Source of the DNA: Salinibacterium sp. UTAS2018
Lineage (GTDB): Bacteria; Actinomycetota; Actinomycetes; Actinomycetales; Microbacteriaceae
Direction: 5' to 3'
Length of the DNA: 64,000 bases
Assembly (NCBI RefSeq): GCF_004118935.1
Contig: NZ_CP035375.1
Location: 434,001 to 498,000, forward strand
Part shown: one piece after another, positions 9,455 to 18,044 of the stretch
Layout of the letters: each line of letters begins with the position of its first letter
Position numbering within the stretch: the stretch's first letter is position 1
The notes under the pieces: model-generated
Seen by the model: the letters and a program-made list of their open reading frames with translations, nothing else
The model's database searches: none
What the model was told of the DNA's origin: nothing
Position numbers and translations under genes: made by a program

Positions 9455-10486
9455 ATGTACGACTTTTTCTTCCGCACTGTTCTCAAACGACTCGATCCAG
9501 AATTCGCGCACTCTCTTGCGTTTTCCGTTATTCGTGCGTTGCCCGCTATTGGGGTTGGGAAGCTGCTGCAGCGCCCGGTCGATCCTTCGTTGCGCGTAGA
9601 AACTTTGGGGCTCACGTTCGATTCGCCGTTCGGGGTCGCCGCTGGCTTCGACAAGTCCGGCGTGGGTATCCAAGGCCTTGGCCAGCTGGGTTTCAGCCAC
9701 GTCGAGGTCGGTACGATCACGGCGCTTCCGCAGCCCGGCAACCCCAAGCCTCGGCTCTTTCGTCTCGTAGCAGACCGTGGCGTCATTAACCGCATGGGCT
9801 TTAACAATGCGGGTGCAATTCGCGCCGCTGGCGTGATCGAACGTGCTCGTCGTCGTCCTGGGCGTCCAGTGATCGGCGTCAACATCGGTAAATCGCGTGT
9901 CGTCACGGTCGACGATGCTGTAGCCGATTACCTAACGAGCACTCGAGCGTTGGCGCCCCTCGCTGACTATCTCGTGGTGAACGTCAGCTCGCCCAACACC
10001 CCGGGTCTGCGGGGTTTGCAAGAGATCGACAAGCTCAAGCCGTTGCTGACCGCGGTGAAGTCTGCAGCGGGAGATACTCCGGTGTTGGTAAAGATCGCAC
10101 CTGACGTCACGGATGACGAAGCTCGAGCAATTGCGCACCTTGCGGCAGTTGAACTTGACGGAATTATCGCGACGAACACGACGCTTTCGCGGGAGGGTCT
10201 TTCGACGCCCGCCGCGACGGTTGAAGCAGTGGGAGCCGGAGGAGTATCGGGAAAGCCGGTCGCCGCACGTTCTCTTGAACTACTGCGAATCATTCGCACG
10301 GTTGTGCCTGCGGAGTTCTGTGTGATCTCCGTTGGCGGCGTCGAAACCGCTGAAGACGTTGCGGAGCGACTCCGGGAGGGAGCCACGCTCGTTCAGGGCT
10401 ACACCGGGTTCATCTACCGCGGCCCATTCTGGGCGCGATCGATCAATACGAAGCTCGCAAACCTCATGCGTTCACACTCCGCCTAA
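9455..10486 (+). CDS. pyrD: Dihydroorotate dehydrogenase (quinone), class 2
   Basis: 343 residues. Membrane-associated FMN enzyme that oxidises dihydroorotate to orotate and passes electrons to the quinone pool, the fourth step of pyrimidine synthesis. The N-terminal extension MYDFFFRTVLKRLDPEFAHS is the class 2 quinone-tunnel helix. FMN and substrate motifs include GVAAGFDKSG, NRMGFNNAG, GVNIGKS, and the catalytic serine region VNVSSPNTPGLR. The C-terminus reads VISVGGVETAEDV and LVQGYTGFIYRGP. A hairpin overlaps its stop codon. Confidence 0.96.
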   Translation: MYDFFFRTVLKRLDPEFAHSLAFSVIRALPAIGVGKLLQRPVDPSLRVETLGLTFDSPFGVAAGFDKSGVGIQGLGQLGFSHVEVGTITALPQPGNPKPRLFRLVADRGVINRMGFNNAGAIRAAGVIERARRRPGRPVIGVNIGKSRVVTVDDAVADYLTSTRALAPLADYLVVNVSSPNTPGLRGLQEIDKLKPLLTAVKSAAGDTPVLVKIAPDVTDDEARAIAHLAAVELDGIIATNTTLSREGLSTPAATVEAVGAGGVSGKPVAARSLELLRIIRTVVPAEFCVISVGGVETAEDVAERLREGATLVQGYTGFIYRGPFWARSINTKLANLMRSHSA

Positions 10487-10512
10487 CGGCGCAGCGCTTA
10501 AACTGCGCCGTT
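10485..10512. terminator. Perfect 10-bp hairpin at the pyrD 3' end
   Basis: AACGGCGCAG (10485-10494) and CTGCGCCGTT (10503-10512) are perfect inverted repeats around an 8-base loop. It starts inside the pyrD stop codon and lies between convergent pyrD and the DUF3043 gene. There is no long T run on either side, so termination strength is uncertain. Confidence 0.5.
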
Positions 10513-10581
10513 CAGGCGCTCTGTCTGAGTTGTCGCAGTCGACTGGTCGCTTCGCGCCGCATCACAGCGTTCGAATGCGGC

Positions 10582-11163
10582 TTAGGCGGGGAATTGCCCG
10601 CGCTTAACCTGCGGCTTGGGCAGGCGCATGATGCGCAGTTGAAGCGAGCGCATGGCCGCGTACCAACGCACGCGCTCGGCGCGCGATTCGCCATACTTTT
10701 CGTTGATCTTCTTGCGCAGTCGAAGACCGAGCAGTACCGCGTCGAGAGTCGCAACGATGAAGAAGCCCCAGAGCGCCATGAGACCGATGACCTGCACTTC
10801 GGGCTGAGGGAAGAACGTCATGATGATGACGGCGAACATCATCGGCACGAGAAGCTCACCAACGTTGAAGCGCGCATCTACATAATCGCGCACGAAACGT
10901 TTCTGCGGACCCCGATCGCGAATCGGAAGGTACTTCTCTTCACCGTTCGCCATACCGATGCGAGCTCGTTCACGCTCAGCCTGCATCTGAGTGCGAGCCG
11001 TGCGACGCGCTTCTTTGCGGTCGTTAGAAACGAGCGGGCGCAGGTTCGCAGCCTCGCGCTCCTTACGAGTGGGGGTGGGACGCCCTTTGCCGGCGGACAC
11101 GATGTCGTGCTCGCCAGAGTTCTCGGGAGTGGGGGTGTTTTCGGTCGAAGATGCTTTTGCCAC
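10582..11163 (-). CDS. DUF3043 family membrane protein
   Basis: 193 residues. An actinobacterial family of unknown function. The N-terminal half is charged and contains the family block GKGRPTPTRKEREAANLRPL. Two hydrophobic segments follow (about 113-131 and 133-155), separated by a short turn, then a basic tail. Family members are usually small inner-membrane proteins. GTG start with AAGGA 5-6 bases upstream. It is divergent from the M20 dipeptidase gene with 38 bases between starts, so the two promoters must overlap. Confidence 0.82.
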   Translation of the reverse strand: MAKASSTENTPTPENSGEHDIVSAGKGRPTPTRKEREAANLRPLVSNDRKEARRTARTQMQAERERARIGMANGEEKYLPIRDRGPQKRFVRDYVDARFNVGELLVPMMFAVIIMTFFPQPEVQVIGLMALWGFFIVATLDAVLLGLRLRKKINEKYGESRAERVRWYAAMRSLQLRIMRLPKPQVKRGQFPA

Positions 11164-11188
11164 GGGGTTCCTTGCGTTGGTGTCGCTC

Positions 11189-11204
11189 TAAGATTACTCG
11201 TATG
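11189..11204 (+). promoter_or_regulatory. Candidate leaderless promoter -10 box of the M20 dipeptidase gene
   Basis: TAAGAT (11189-11194) is followed by 7 bases and then the ATG at 11202. There is no Shine-Dalgarno sequence, consistent with transcription starting at the ATG. Confidence 0.45.
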
Positions 11205-12620
11205 ACTCATACGCCGCAGCCGACGTCAGCGTCGACGACTCCCGATCCTCTGCTCGTTCCCCTCACCGAAGCCGTCGAGGCCGCGTTGCCGGCGACCATC
11301 GCAGAGTTGAGCGCACTCGTTCGCATCCCCTCAGTTTCCTGGGATGGTTTCGATGCAGACCAGGTCAAGCGCAGCGCGGAAGCAGCTCAGGCTCTCATAG
11401 CGGGGATCGGTGTGTTTGACACAGTGGAGCTTGCTCGAGCGCCGATCGAGGGCGATGTTCTCGGGCATCCTGCGCTGTTAGCCACACGCAAAGCCAAGAA
11501 CGGCAAACCCACTATTTTGCTCTACGCGCACCACGACGTGCAGCCTCCCGGCCACGACGCTGATTGGGACTCGCCGCCCTTTGAGCCTACGGTGCGCGGT
11601 GATCGGCTGTACGGCCGTGGTTCAGCAGACGATAAAGCGGGAATCATGGCTCACGTCGCAGCGATCCGTGCTTTCGTAGAAACGGTGGGACCCGATTTTG
11701 ACCTCGGCCTTGTGGCATTCTTCGAAGGTGAAGAAGAGTTTGGTTCGCGGTCGTTCGCGAACTTCATCACCGAGAATCGCGAGAAACTCGCGGCCGACGT
11801 GATCGTGGTTGCCGACTCAGATAACTGGGACATCAATACCCCGTCCCTGACGGTCGGATTGCGCGGCAACGTGACGTTCAAGCTCAGGATCTCCACGCTG
11901 GCGCATGCGTCGCACTCCGGCATGTTCGGGGGAGCGGTTCCGGATGCAATGCTCGCCGCAATCAAGCTGCTCGCGACTTTGCACGGAGAAGACGGCGCTG
12001 TCGCGGTCGACGGTCTCAGCAGTCGTGAGTCGCCGACTCCGGAATACAGCGAAGACAAGCTTCGTCATGAAGCTGGATTGCTCGACGGAGTTTCCTCGAT
12101 CGGCGATGGCACGGTGTTGAGTCGACTCTGGGACAAGCCGGCAGTGACGATCACGGGCATTGATGCTCCCACAGTCGTTAACGCGTCCAACACGTTGACA
12201 CCGAGTGTGACCGTCAAGCTGAGCGCTCGAATTGCGCCGGGCCAAGATCCTGAAGACGCTTTTGTGGCGCTGCGCGATCATCTCGAGGCCAACGCGCCCT
12301 TTGGCGCCCACCTTGAGATCTCCGATGTCGACAAGGGCAGCCCGTTCTTGGTCGACACGAGCGGCTGGGCCGTTGAGGTCGTCAAGACTGCCATGCATGA
12401 GGCCTGGGGAAACGAGCCTCTCGAAACAGGGATAGGCGGCTCGATCCCCTTTATTTCCGACCTTGTTGAAGTATTTCCGGAGGCACAGATTCTCGTCACC
12501 GGAGTCGAAGACCCCGAGTCGCGGGCGCACAGCCCGAATGAATCTTTGCACCTCGGCGTATTCAAGCGCGCCATCCTCACGGAAGCGTTGCTGCTCGCAA
12601 AGTTGGAACGACGGGCGTAG
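11202..12620 (+). CDS. M20 family dipeptidase
   Basis: 472 residues. Zinc metallopeptidase of the M20/PepV-CPG2 group that hydrolyses dipeptides. Metal and catalytic motifs: YAHHDVQP (His ligand and Asp), GRGSADDKAG (bridging Asp), FEGEEEFGS (catalytic Glu and Glu ligand), DSDNWD, and a late ITEALLL-region His in RAHSPNESLHL. A dimerisation insert separates the two halves of the catalytic domain. The ATG at 11202 is chosen because earlier in-frame codons run into the divergent DUF3043 gene. It ends 9 bases before the Fe-S carrier gene. Confidence 0.92.
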   Translation: MTHTPQPTSASTTPDPLLVPLTEAVEAALPATIAELSALVRIPSVSWDGFDADQVKRSAEAAQALIAGIGVFDTVELARAPIEGDVLGHPALLATRKAKNGKPTILLYAHHDVQPPGHDADWDSPPFEPTVRGDRLYGRGSADDKAGIMAHVAAIRAFVETVGPDFDLGLVAFFEGEEEFGSRSFANFITENREKLAADVIVVADSDNWDINTPSLTVGLRGNVTFKLRISTLAHASHSGMFGGAVPDAMLAAIKLLATLHGEDGAVAVDGLSSRESPTPEYSEDKLRHEAGLLDGVSSIGDGTVLSRLWDKPAVTITGIDAPTVVNASNTLTPSVTVKLSARIAPGQDPEDAFVALRDHLEANAPFGAHLEISDVDKGSPFLVDTSGWAVEVVKTAMHEAWGNEPLETGIGGSIPFISDLVEVFPEAQILVTGVEDPESRAHSPNESLHLGVFKRAILTEALLLAKLERRA

Positions 12621-12632
12621 AATCAGTTCATG
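12618..12632 (+). promoter_or_regulatory. Candidate leaderless promoter -10 box of the Fe-S carrier gene
   Basis: TAGAAT (12618-12623) begins inside the stop codon of the M20 gene and lies 6 bases before the ATG at 12630. No Shine-Dalgarno is present. The gene may have its own promoter despite the tight spacing. Confidence 0.45.
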
Positions 12633-12986
12633 ACTGATTCCGCTGTTGAAATTGACACCCACGGTGTTGCACTGACGGAGGCTGCCTCGAACAAAGTTCG
12701 TAGCCTCATGTCGCAAGAGGGCCGCGATGACCTTCGTCTGCGTTTGGCTGTTCAGCCGGGCGGATGCTCAGGGCTCATCTATCAGCTCTACTTCGACGAG
12801 CGGTTCCTCGACGGAGACGTTAGCCGTGACTTCGGCGAGGGCGTTGAGGTCGTAGTCGACAAAATGAGTGTTCCGTACCTTGACGGTGCGAGCATCGATT
12901 TCGAGGACACGATTGAGAAGCAGGGTTTCACTATTGATAACCCGAACGCTGAAGGTAGCTGCGCCTGCGGCGACAGTTTCCACTAA
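12630..12986 (+). CDS. erpA: ErpA/HesB-type iron-sulfur cluster carrier
   Basis: 118 residues. A-type carrier that receives Fe-S clusters and hands them to apo-proteins. The three conserved cysteines are present: one in VQPGGCSGL and two in the C-terminal SCACGDSF. LTEAASNKV and the YLDGASIDFED block also match. The neighbouring respiratory genes encode a Rieske Fe-S protein, a plausible client, but this is inference. It ends with a strong hairpin terminator, which separates it from ctaC. Confidence 0.93.
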   Translation: MTDSAVEIDTHGVALTEAASNKVRSLMSQEGRDDLRLRLAVQPGGCSGLIYQLYFDERFLDGDVSRDFGEGVEVVVDKMSVPYLDGASIDFEDTIEKQGFTIDNPNAEGSCACGDSFH

Positions 12987-13006
12987 TTTCATAGCAATTT
13001 TGTGAG

Positions 13007-13033
13007 AAGGTGCGCCGATTTGGTGCACCTTTT
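13007..13033 (+). terminator. Rho-independent terminator after erpA
   Basis: AAGGTGCGCC (13007-13016) pairs with GGTGCACCTT (13022-13031) over 10 bp with one G-U, around the loop GATTT and followed by more T residues. It lies about 20 bases beyond the erpA stop and ahead of ctaC. Confidence 0.75.
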
Positions 13034-13123
13034 CGCTTGTGTGGGGCGAGGCGGTAATCATTACCCCCTCTCGCTGCATATACACTGGAAAGGTATTAGT
13101 CCGTGTTCTTCGAGAGGTCACAG

Positions 13124-13981
13124 GTGCGCTCTAACCGCCGAATTCGATGGGCAGCGATCCCACTAGCTCTAGTTACGATGCTGGTGCTGACCGGCTGTAC
13201 TCAAGAGCAGTTGCAGGGCTGGCTCCCGGGAGATCCCGAAACCACCAACCACACAAGTCGCATCATTGGCTTGTGGGTCACGTCTTGGATTGTGTTGCTC
13301 ATTGTGGGTGTCATTACCTGGGGCCTCATCATCTGGGCTGCCGTCGTTTACCGACGTCGCCGTGGACAGACCGGCCTCCCGGTTCAGCTTCGGTACAACA
13401 TGCCGATTGAAGTTTTCTACACGATCGTGCCCCTCATTTTGGTCATCGGATTCTTTGCGTTCACCGCGCGTGACCAGGCTGCCATCGAGCAGGTCGACGC
13501 AAACCCCGACGTCACCATCGAGGTCATCGGCAAGCGTTGGGCGTGGGACTTCAACTACGTTGACGACAACGTCTACAGTGCAGGCGTTCAAGCAGACTTC
13601 AATCCCGACGGCACTGTTGACGTCGACGACCTTCCTCAACTGGTTCTTCCCGTTGACAAGAAGGTCGAGATCAAGATTGAGTCTCGCGACGTCATCCACT
13701 CTTTCTGGGTGGTGGACTTCTTGTACAAGAAGGACATGATCCCCGGCAAGAGCAACTACATGTACTTCATTCCCACTAAGGAAGGCACGTACCAGGGCAA
13801 GTGCGCTGAGCTCTGTGGTGAGTACCACTCGCTCATGCTCTTCACGGTCAAGGTCGTGTCTCAGGCCGAGTACGACGAGTACATCGAGAGCCAGCGCGAC
13901 GCCGGCTTCGAGGGTCAAATCGGAATTGAATACAACGTCAACCAGAACTTGCCCGGCAACGGCAGCAGCGACGAGGAATAG
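13124..13981 (+). CDS. ctaC: Cytochrome c oxidase subunit II (CtaC), lipoprotein
   Basis: 285 residues. Carries the CuA centre that accepts electrons from cytochrome c1 (QcrC) in the bc1-aa3 supercomplex. The N-terminus has a lipoprotein signal ending LVLTGC. Two transmembrane helices follow (about 47-70 and 96-115), then the periplasmic cupredoxin domain with the CuA ligands in [13 protein letters not shown]. The GTG at 13124 is chosen because GAGAGG (13112-13117) is 6 bases upstream and the signal peptide begins cleanly there; a GTG at 13103 is also in frame. First gene of ctaC-ctaD-ctaF. Confidence 0.96.
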   Translation: MRSNRRIRWAAIPLALVTMLVLTGCTQEQLQGWLPGDPETTNHTSRIIGLWVTSWIVLLIVGVITWGLIIWAAVVYRRRRGQTGLPVQLRYNMPIEVFYTIVPLILVIGFFAFTARDQAAIEQVDANPDVTIEVIGKRWAWDFNYVDDNVYSAGVQADFNPDGTVDVDDLPQLVLPVDKKVEIKIESRDVIHSFWVVDFLYKKDMIPGKSNYMYFIPTKEGTYQGKCAELCGEYHSLMLFTVKVVSQAEYDEYIESQRDAGFEGQIGIEYNVNQNLPGNGSSDEE

Positions 13982-13986
13982 GGCTC

Positions 13987-15666
13987 ATGAGCGTCGAACG
14001 TAAGGGCAACGTCATGGTGAACTGGATCACCTCGACGGACCACAAAACTATTGGGTACATGTACCTGATCACGTCATTCTTCTACTTCCTTCTCGGCGGT
14101 GTAATGGCGCTGGTCATCCGTGCTCAGCTCTTTGAGCCGGGTCTTTCAATCGTCGCAACTGGTGAGCAGTACAACCAGTTGTTCACGATGCACGGCACGA
14201 TCATGCTGCTGATGTTCGCTACGCCGCTGTTTGCTGGCTTCGCGAACGTTCTGATGCCGCTTCAGATCGGTGCTCCCGACGTCGCGTTCCCGCGTCTCAA
14301 CGCTTTCGCCTACTGGCTCTACAGCTTCGGATCGCTGATCGCGGTCGCCGGATTCCTCACCCCTCAGGGCGCGGCATCATTCGGCTGGTTCGCGTACGCA
14401 CCGCTGTCGAGCACCACGTTCTCACCCGGTATCGGTGGAAACCTCTGGGTCTTCGGTCTCGCGATGAGTGGTTTCGGAACCATTCTTGGTGCAGTGAACT
14501 TCATCACCACGATCATCACGATGCGTGCTCCGGGTATGACCATGTTCCGCATGCCGATCTTCACGTGGAATACCCTTGTGACCTCGCTGCTGATTCTCAT
14601 GGCTTTCCCCGTTCTTGCGGCAGCGATGTTCGGCCTTGGCATGGACCGTGTATTCGACGGTCATATCTATGACCCAGCGAACGGCGGTGTTCTGCTCTGG
14701 CAGCATCTCTTCTGGTTCTTCGGCCACCCCGAGGTATACATCATCGCGCTTCCGTTCTTCGGAATCGTCTCTGAAGTATTCCCGGTCTTCAGCCGCAAGC
14801 CGATCTTCGGTTACAGCACCCTCATCTACGCGACGATCTCGATTGCTGCACTGTCAGTAACGGTGTGGGCTCACCACATGTACGTCACCGGTTCTGTTCT
14901 GCTTCCATTCTTCTCTCTGATGACGATGCTCATCGCGGTGCCAACGGGCGTGAAGATCTTCAACTGGATCGGTACGATGTGGCGCGGCTCGATCACGTTC
15001 GAAACCCCCATGCTGTGGGCTATCGGATTCCTCGTCACCTTCACCTTCGGTGGCCTCACGGGTGTTATTCTCGCCAGCCCGCCGCTCAACTTCCACGTAT
15101 CGGACACCTACTTCGTTGTCGCTCACTTCCACTACGTGGTCTTCGGAACCGTCGTATTTGCAATGTTCAGCGGGTTCTACTTCTGGTGGCCCAAGTGGAC
15201 CGGCAAGATGCTCAACGAGAGCTTGGGAAAGATCCACTTCTGGTTGCTGTTCATTGGCTTCCACATGACCTTCCTCATCCAGCACTGGGCCGGTGTCGTC
15301 GCTCTTCCGCGTCGGTACCGCACCTACCTGGAAGAGGATGGCGTGACGTGGATGAACCAGGTCTCAACGATCGGCGCATTCGTGCTGGCAATTTCGATGA
15401 TTCCGTTCCTCTACAACGTCTACGTCACGGCCCGCAAGGCGCCCAAGGTAACTGTCAATGACCCGTGGGGCTACGGTCGCTCGCTCGAGTGGGCCACAAG
15501 TTGCCCGCCGCCGCGGCACAACTTCACGTCGATCCCTCGGATCCGTTCGGAATCCCCGGCTTTCGACCTGAATCACCCCGAAGCGGGTATTCCCGTAGGC
15601 ATCGGTCCAGGCAAGGATGCGCCCGACGCTCCGGTCTACGACCTTGCAGATGAAAAGGTGAAGTAA
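13987..15666 (+). CDS. ctaD: Cytochrome c oxidase subunit I (CtaD)
   Basis: 559 residues, about 12 transmembrane helices. Contains heme a and the heme a3-CuB oxygen-reduction site and pumps protons. Key residues: the heme a histidine in [10 protein letters not shown], the CuB ligand and cross-linked Tyr in [15 protein letters not shown], the CuB pair in WAHHMYVTG, and the heme histidines in [10 protein letters not shown]. The propionate-binding LPRRYRTY is also present. It starts 5 bases after ctaC, overlapping its ribosome site, and is followed within 3 bases by ctaF. Confidence 0.98.
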   Translation: MSVERKGNVMVNWITSTDHKTIGYMYLITSFFYFLLGGVMALVIRAQLFEPGLSIVATGEQYNQLFTMHGTIMLLMFATPLFAGFANVLMPLQIGAPDVAFPRLNAFAYWLYSFGSLIAVAGFLTPQGAASFGWFAYAPLSSTTFSPGIGGNLWVFGLAMSGFGTILGAVNFITTIITMRAPGMTMFRMPIFTWNTLVTSLLILMAFPVLAAAMFGLGMDRVFDGHIYDPANGGVLLWQHLFWFFGHPEVYIIALPFFGIVSEVFPVFSRKPIFGYSTLIYATISIAALSVTVWAHHMYVTGSVLLPFFSLMTMLIAVPTGVKIFNWIGTMWRGSITFETPMLWAIGFLVTFTFGGLTGVILASPPLNFHVSDTYFVVAHFHYVVFGTVVFAMFSGFYFWWPKWTGKMLNESLGKIHFWLLFIGFHMTFLIQHWAGVVALPRRYRTYLEEDGVTWMNQVSTIGAFVLAISMIPFLYNVYVTARKAPKVTVNDPWGYGRSLEWATSCPPPRHNFTSIPRIRSESPAFDLNHPEAGIPVGIGPGKDAPDAPVYDLADEKVK

Positions 15667-15669
15667 CCA

Positions 15670-16092
15670 ATGAATGCGAACGTCAAGCTCTACTGGATTC
15701 TCACGGTCTTCTTCCTCTTCCTCTCGGCGCTCTACACCGTCTGGTCTCTCCTCGATGCTGCTCACCAGCGCATTGAGTGGGTAGGTACGATCACCCTGCT
15801 ATTGAGCGGTATGCTCTGGGCACTGATCGCGTTCTATCTCGATAAGGTTCACAAGGCACAGGGTGCTGAGTTGGCCGAAGACCGTATGGACGCCAACATC
15901 GAAGACGGTGACGCGGAGCAGGGGCACTTTAGCCCCTGGAGCTGGTGGCCCATTATTCTGGCCGGTGCCGCTTCGCTCATTTTTCTTGGTGTAGCTATTG
16001 GTCCTTGGATCGCATTCATCGGCGCAGGAATTCTCGTCGTTAGCCTCGTAGGGTGGACGTATGAGTATTACCGCGGATACTTCGCTCACTAA
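15670..16092 (+). CDS. ctaF: Cytochrome c oxidase subunit IV (CtaF), actinobacterial type
   Basis: 140 residues with four hydrophobic segments (about 5-27, 37-58, 90-108, 112-132). The actinobacterial CtaF family is an accessory subunit of the aa3 oxidase in the bc1-aa3 supercomplex. Typical features are the N-terminal LYWILTVFFL helix, the loop DRMDANIEDGDAEQGHFSPW, and the C-terminal YEYYRGYFAH. It starts 3 bases after ctaD, so it is certainly in the same transcript. Its 3' end overlaps the start of the acetyltransferase gene by 32 bases. Confidence 0.93.
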   Translation: MNANVKLYWILTVFFLFLSALYTVWSLLDAAHQRIEWVGTITLLLSGMLWALIAFYLDKVHKAQGAELAEDRMDANIEDGDAEQGHFSPWSWWPIILAGAASLIFLGVAIGPWIAFIGAGILVVSLVGWTYEYYRGYFAH

Positions 16093-16522
16093 CGCGACGC
16101 AGATTCGGGCGGCGACCGCTCTCGACGCGTCTTCAGTATTTGAGCTTCTCAAACAGCTCGGCACTGAGTACGCGCCCGATCGGGAAGCCTTCGATTCCGC
16201 TTTCGCGCACGCCGTAGACGACGGGGCCACCACGCTTATGTTGGTGGCCGCCCAGTCGGACGGCGCAGTCGTGGGCTATGCCTTCGCGACAATCGCACAT
16301 CTTCTTCATACCAACGGATGCTCCGCTCAATTGCAAGAGCTGGTAGTCGATAGCAGTGTGCACAATTCTGGAATCGGTACCCGCCTGGTAGAAGCCGTGG
16401 AGGCAGTGTGCCTCGAGCGTGGCGTACGCCAACTCACGGTGCCCAGCCGCGGTTCCGCCAACTTCTTCGAGCGCATCGGCTACATGTCGACCGCGGACTT
16501 CCTCAAACGCGTTTTCGACTAG
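16061..16522 (+). CDS. GNAT family N-acetyltransferase
   Basis: 153 residues. A single GNAT domain spanning most of the protein: IRAATALDASSVFELLKQLG at the N-terminus, then VGYAFATIAHLL, and the acetyl-CoA motif A region LQELVVDSSVHNSGIGTRLVE. The Q/RxxGxG/A loop reads HNSGIG. The substrate is not predictable. The start lies within ctaF (32-base overlap), preceded by GGTGG; translational coupling to the oxidase operon is likely, but a functional link is not implied. Confidence 0.82.
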   Translation: MSITADTSLTNATQIRAATALDASSVFELLKQLGTEYAPDREAFDSAFAHAVDDGATTLMLVAAQSDGAVVGYAFATIAHLLHTNGCSAQLQELVVDSSVHNSGIGTRLVEAVEAVCLERGVRQLTVPSRGSANFFERIGYMSTADFLKRVFD

Positions 16523-16569
16523 GCGCCCACCGCTGTTTGCCCGTGCGGTTCCGTTAGCGCGGCCGTTTA

Positions 16570-16598
16570 AAATTCCACGCCATTTCGTCATCGCGTGG
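16570..16598 (-). terminator. Possible terminator after mntH
   Basis: CCACGC (16575-16580) and GCGTGG (16593-16598) form a 6-bp hairpin with a 12-base loop. Read on the minus strand it is followed by AATTTTAAA. It lies 38 bases beyond the mntH stop. The stem is short, so confidence is modest. Confidence 0.35.
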
Positions 16599-16635
16599 GG
16601 CCCCAAGAACGACGTCGTGATTGTCGTGTCGGATT

Positions 16636-17916
16636 CTACGCTCCACCTGCGACGACAAGCACAATCAGCACTACGTTGAGCAGCACGATAAGCCCCGTGA
16701 CGAGCCACGCGATCCAGGTGACGATACGTGGGTTCGCGAATTCGCCCATGATCGTACTGTTCTGCGTGTAGGCGACAAGCGGGATTAGCGCAAATGGGAT
16801 GCCGAGGCTCAAGAGCACTTGACTCAGCACCAATGCGCTGGTGGGGTCGAAGCCGATCGCCAGAACTATCAGAGCCGGTATCAACGTTATGACGCGGCGG
16901 GTGAGCAGCGGGACACGAAGGTGGAGTAGACCTGCCATGATCGCGGAGCCGGCGTAACTACCCACTGATGTAGAGGCGAGTCCGGAGGCGAGAAGGCCAA
17001 TGCCGAAGATGATGCCCACCGCCGGGCCGAGTGCCGCCACAATCGCAGCGTGGGCCCCCTGGATGCTATTCGTGCCGGCCACTCCACGGAGGCTAGCGGC
17101 GGCAAGGAGCAGCATCGCGATGTTTACTGAACCAGCGATAACGAGCGCGATCGCGACATCCCAGCGAGTTGCGCGGAGGAGTCGAGGTATTCGCGCCGGG
17201 TCGACGCTGGCTCCGTGACGGTCACGGGCCAGCCCCGAATGCAGGTAGATGGCGTGTGGCATCACGGTCGCGCCGAGCATGCTGGCGGCCAAAAGGATTG
17301 TCTCCGTGCCTTGGAATCTCGGGACCAGCCCTCCAACAAGTTCGCTCAGCGATAGCGGACTTACGAAAAGGCCGGCAACAAAACCAACGGTGATGACCGC
17401 CAGAAGTCCGATAATCACGAACTCGAACGGTCGTTGCCCCCGTCGTGACTGTACCGAGAGCAGGATGGTGGAGATCACCCCCATGATGAGCCCGCCCAGC
17501 GGGAGGGGAAGACCGAAGAGAATCTGCAAGGCGATTGCACCGCCGATTACTTCGGCGAGATCTGTCGCTGCGGCGACGAGCTCGGCCTGTGCCCAGAACA
17601 TCAGGCGCCTACGCCGGGGGAGTCTCTCGCCTAAGAGCTCGGGCAGACTCTTGCCGGTTACCAGCCCCAACTTTGCGGACAGGTATTGGATCAGCACTGC
17701 CATAACATTGGCCACAACGAGCACCCATACGAGCAGATAGCCGTACTTTGCACCCGCTGTGAGGTTCGCGGCGACGTTGCCGGGGTCAACGTAGGCGATT
17801 GCAGCAACAAATGCTGGCCCCAGAAGGAAGAGTAAGCGTTTCTCTGGCGGCGAGGCCCGCATCGGTTGATTGCTCTGCGGCTGATCGGGGATCAGATCAG
17901 AACGCCCATCTCTCAT
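16636..17916 (-). CDS. mntH: Nramp family divalent metal transporter (MntH-like)
   Basis: 426 residues, about 11 transmembrane helices. Proton-coupled import of Mn(II) and possibly Fe(II). The metal-binding motif in helix 1 is AYVDPGNVAANL (DPGN) and in helix 6 is ATVMPHAIYLHSGL (MPH). The family's consensus transport motif is seen as GSYAGSAIMAG. Helices are dense in Leu/Val/Ile as expected. The ATG has no Shine-Dalgarno; TAGGTT lies 6 bases upstream. A TTAGGTT half-site overlaps this box (17923-17929), suggestive of DtxR-family control, but no full palindrome is seen. Confidence 0.93.
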   Translation of the reverse strand: MRDGRSDLIPDQPQSNQPMRASPPEKRLLFLLGPAFVAAIAYVDPGNVAANLTAGAKYGYLLVWVLVVANVMAVLIQYLSAKLGLVTGKSLPELLGERLPRRRRLMFWAQAELVAAATDLAEVIGGAIALQILFGLPLPLGGLIMGVISTILLSVQSRRGQRPFEFVIIGLLAVITVGFVAGLFVSPLSLSELVGGLVPRFQGTETILLAASMLGATVMPHAIYLHSGLARDRHGASVDPARIPRLLRATRWDVAIALVIAGSVNIAMLLLAAASLRGVAGTNSIQGAHAAIVAALGPAVGIIFGIGLLASGLASTSVGSYAGSAIMAGLLHLRVPLLTRRVITLIPALIVLAIGFDPTSALVLSQVLLSLGIPFALIPLVAYTQNSTIMGEFANPRIVTWIAWLVTGLIVLLNVVLIVLVVAGGA

Positions 17917-17929
17917 GAAGCAAACCTAA
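17914..17929 (-). promoter_or_regulatory. Candidate mntH promoter with TTAGGTT half-site
   Basis: On the minus strand TAGGTT (17928-17923) lies 6 bases from the ATG. It is embedded in TTAGGTT, one half of the IdeR/DtxR consensus. The second half-site is not recognisable, so metal control here is a suggestion only. Confidence 0.3.
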
Positions 17930-17978
17930 CCCAACTTACTCAACTCAGATGTCGCAGAGAGCAGCAGCACCGTTGTTA

Positions 17979-18027
17979 AAACAGTGTGGGCCTCACCGAA
18001 ATAAATTCGGTGAGGCCCACACTGTTT
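17979..18027 (-). terminator. Strong terminator of the ctaE-qcrCAB operon (perfect 22-bp inverted repeat)
   Basis: Bases 17979-18000 and 18006-18027 are perfect inverted repeats of 22 bp around the loop ATAAA. Read on the minus strand the stem ends in TTTT. It lies 17 bases past the qcrB stop and separates it from mntH, which is transcribed in the same direction. Confidence 0.85.
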
Positions 18028-18044
18028 AGAACGGGGGAGCAACC

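Noticed and set aside
13169..13918. Minus-strand frame opposite ctaC (249 codons)
   Set aside because: Composition is an antisense artefact; ctaC carries the CuA site and lipobox.
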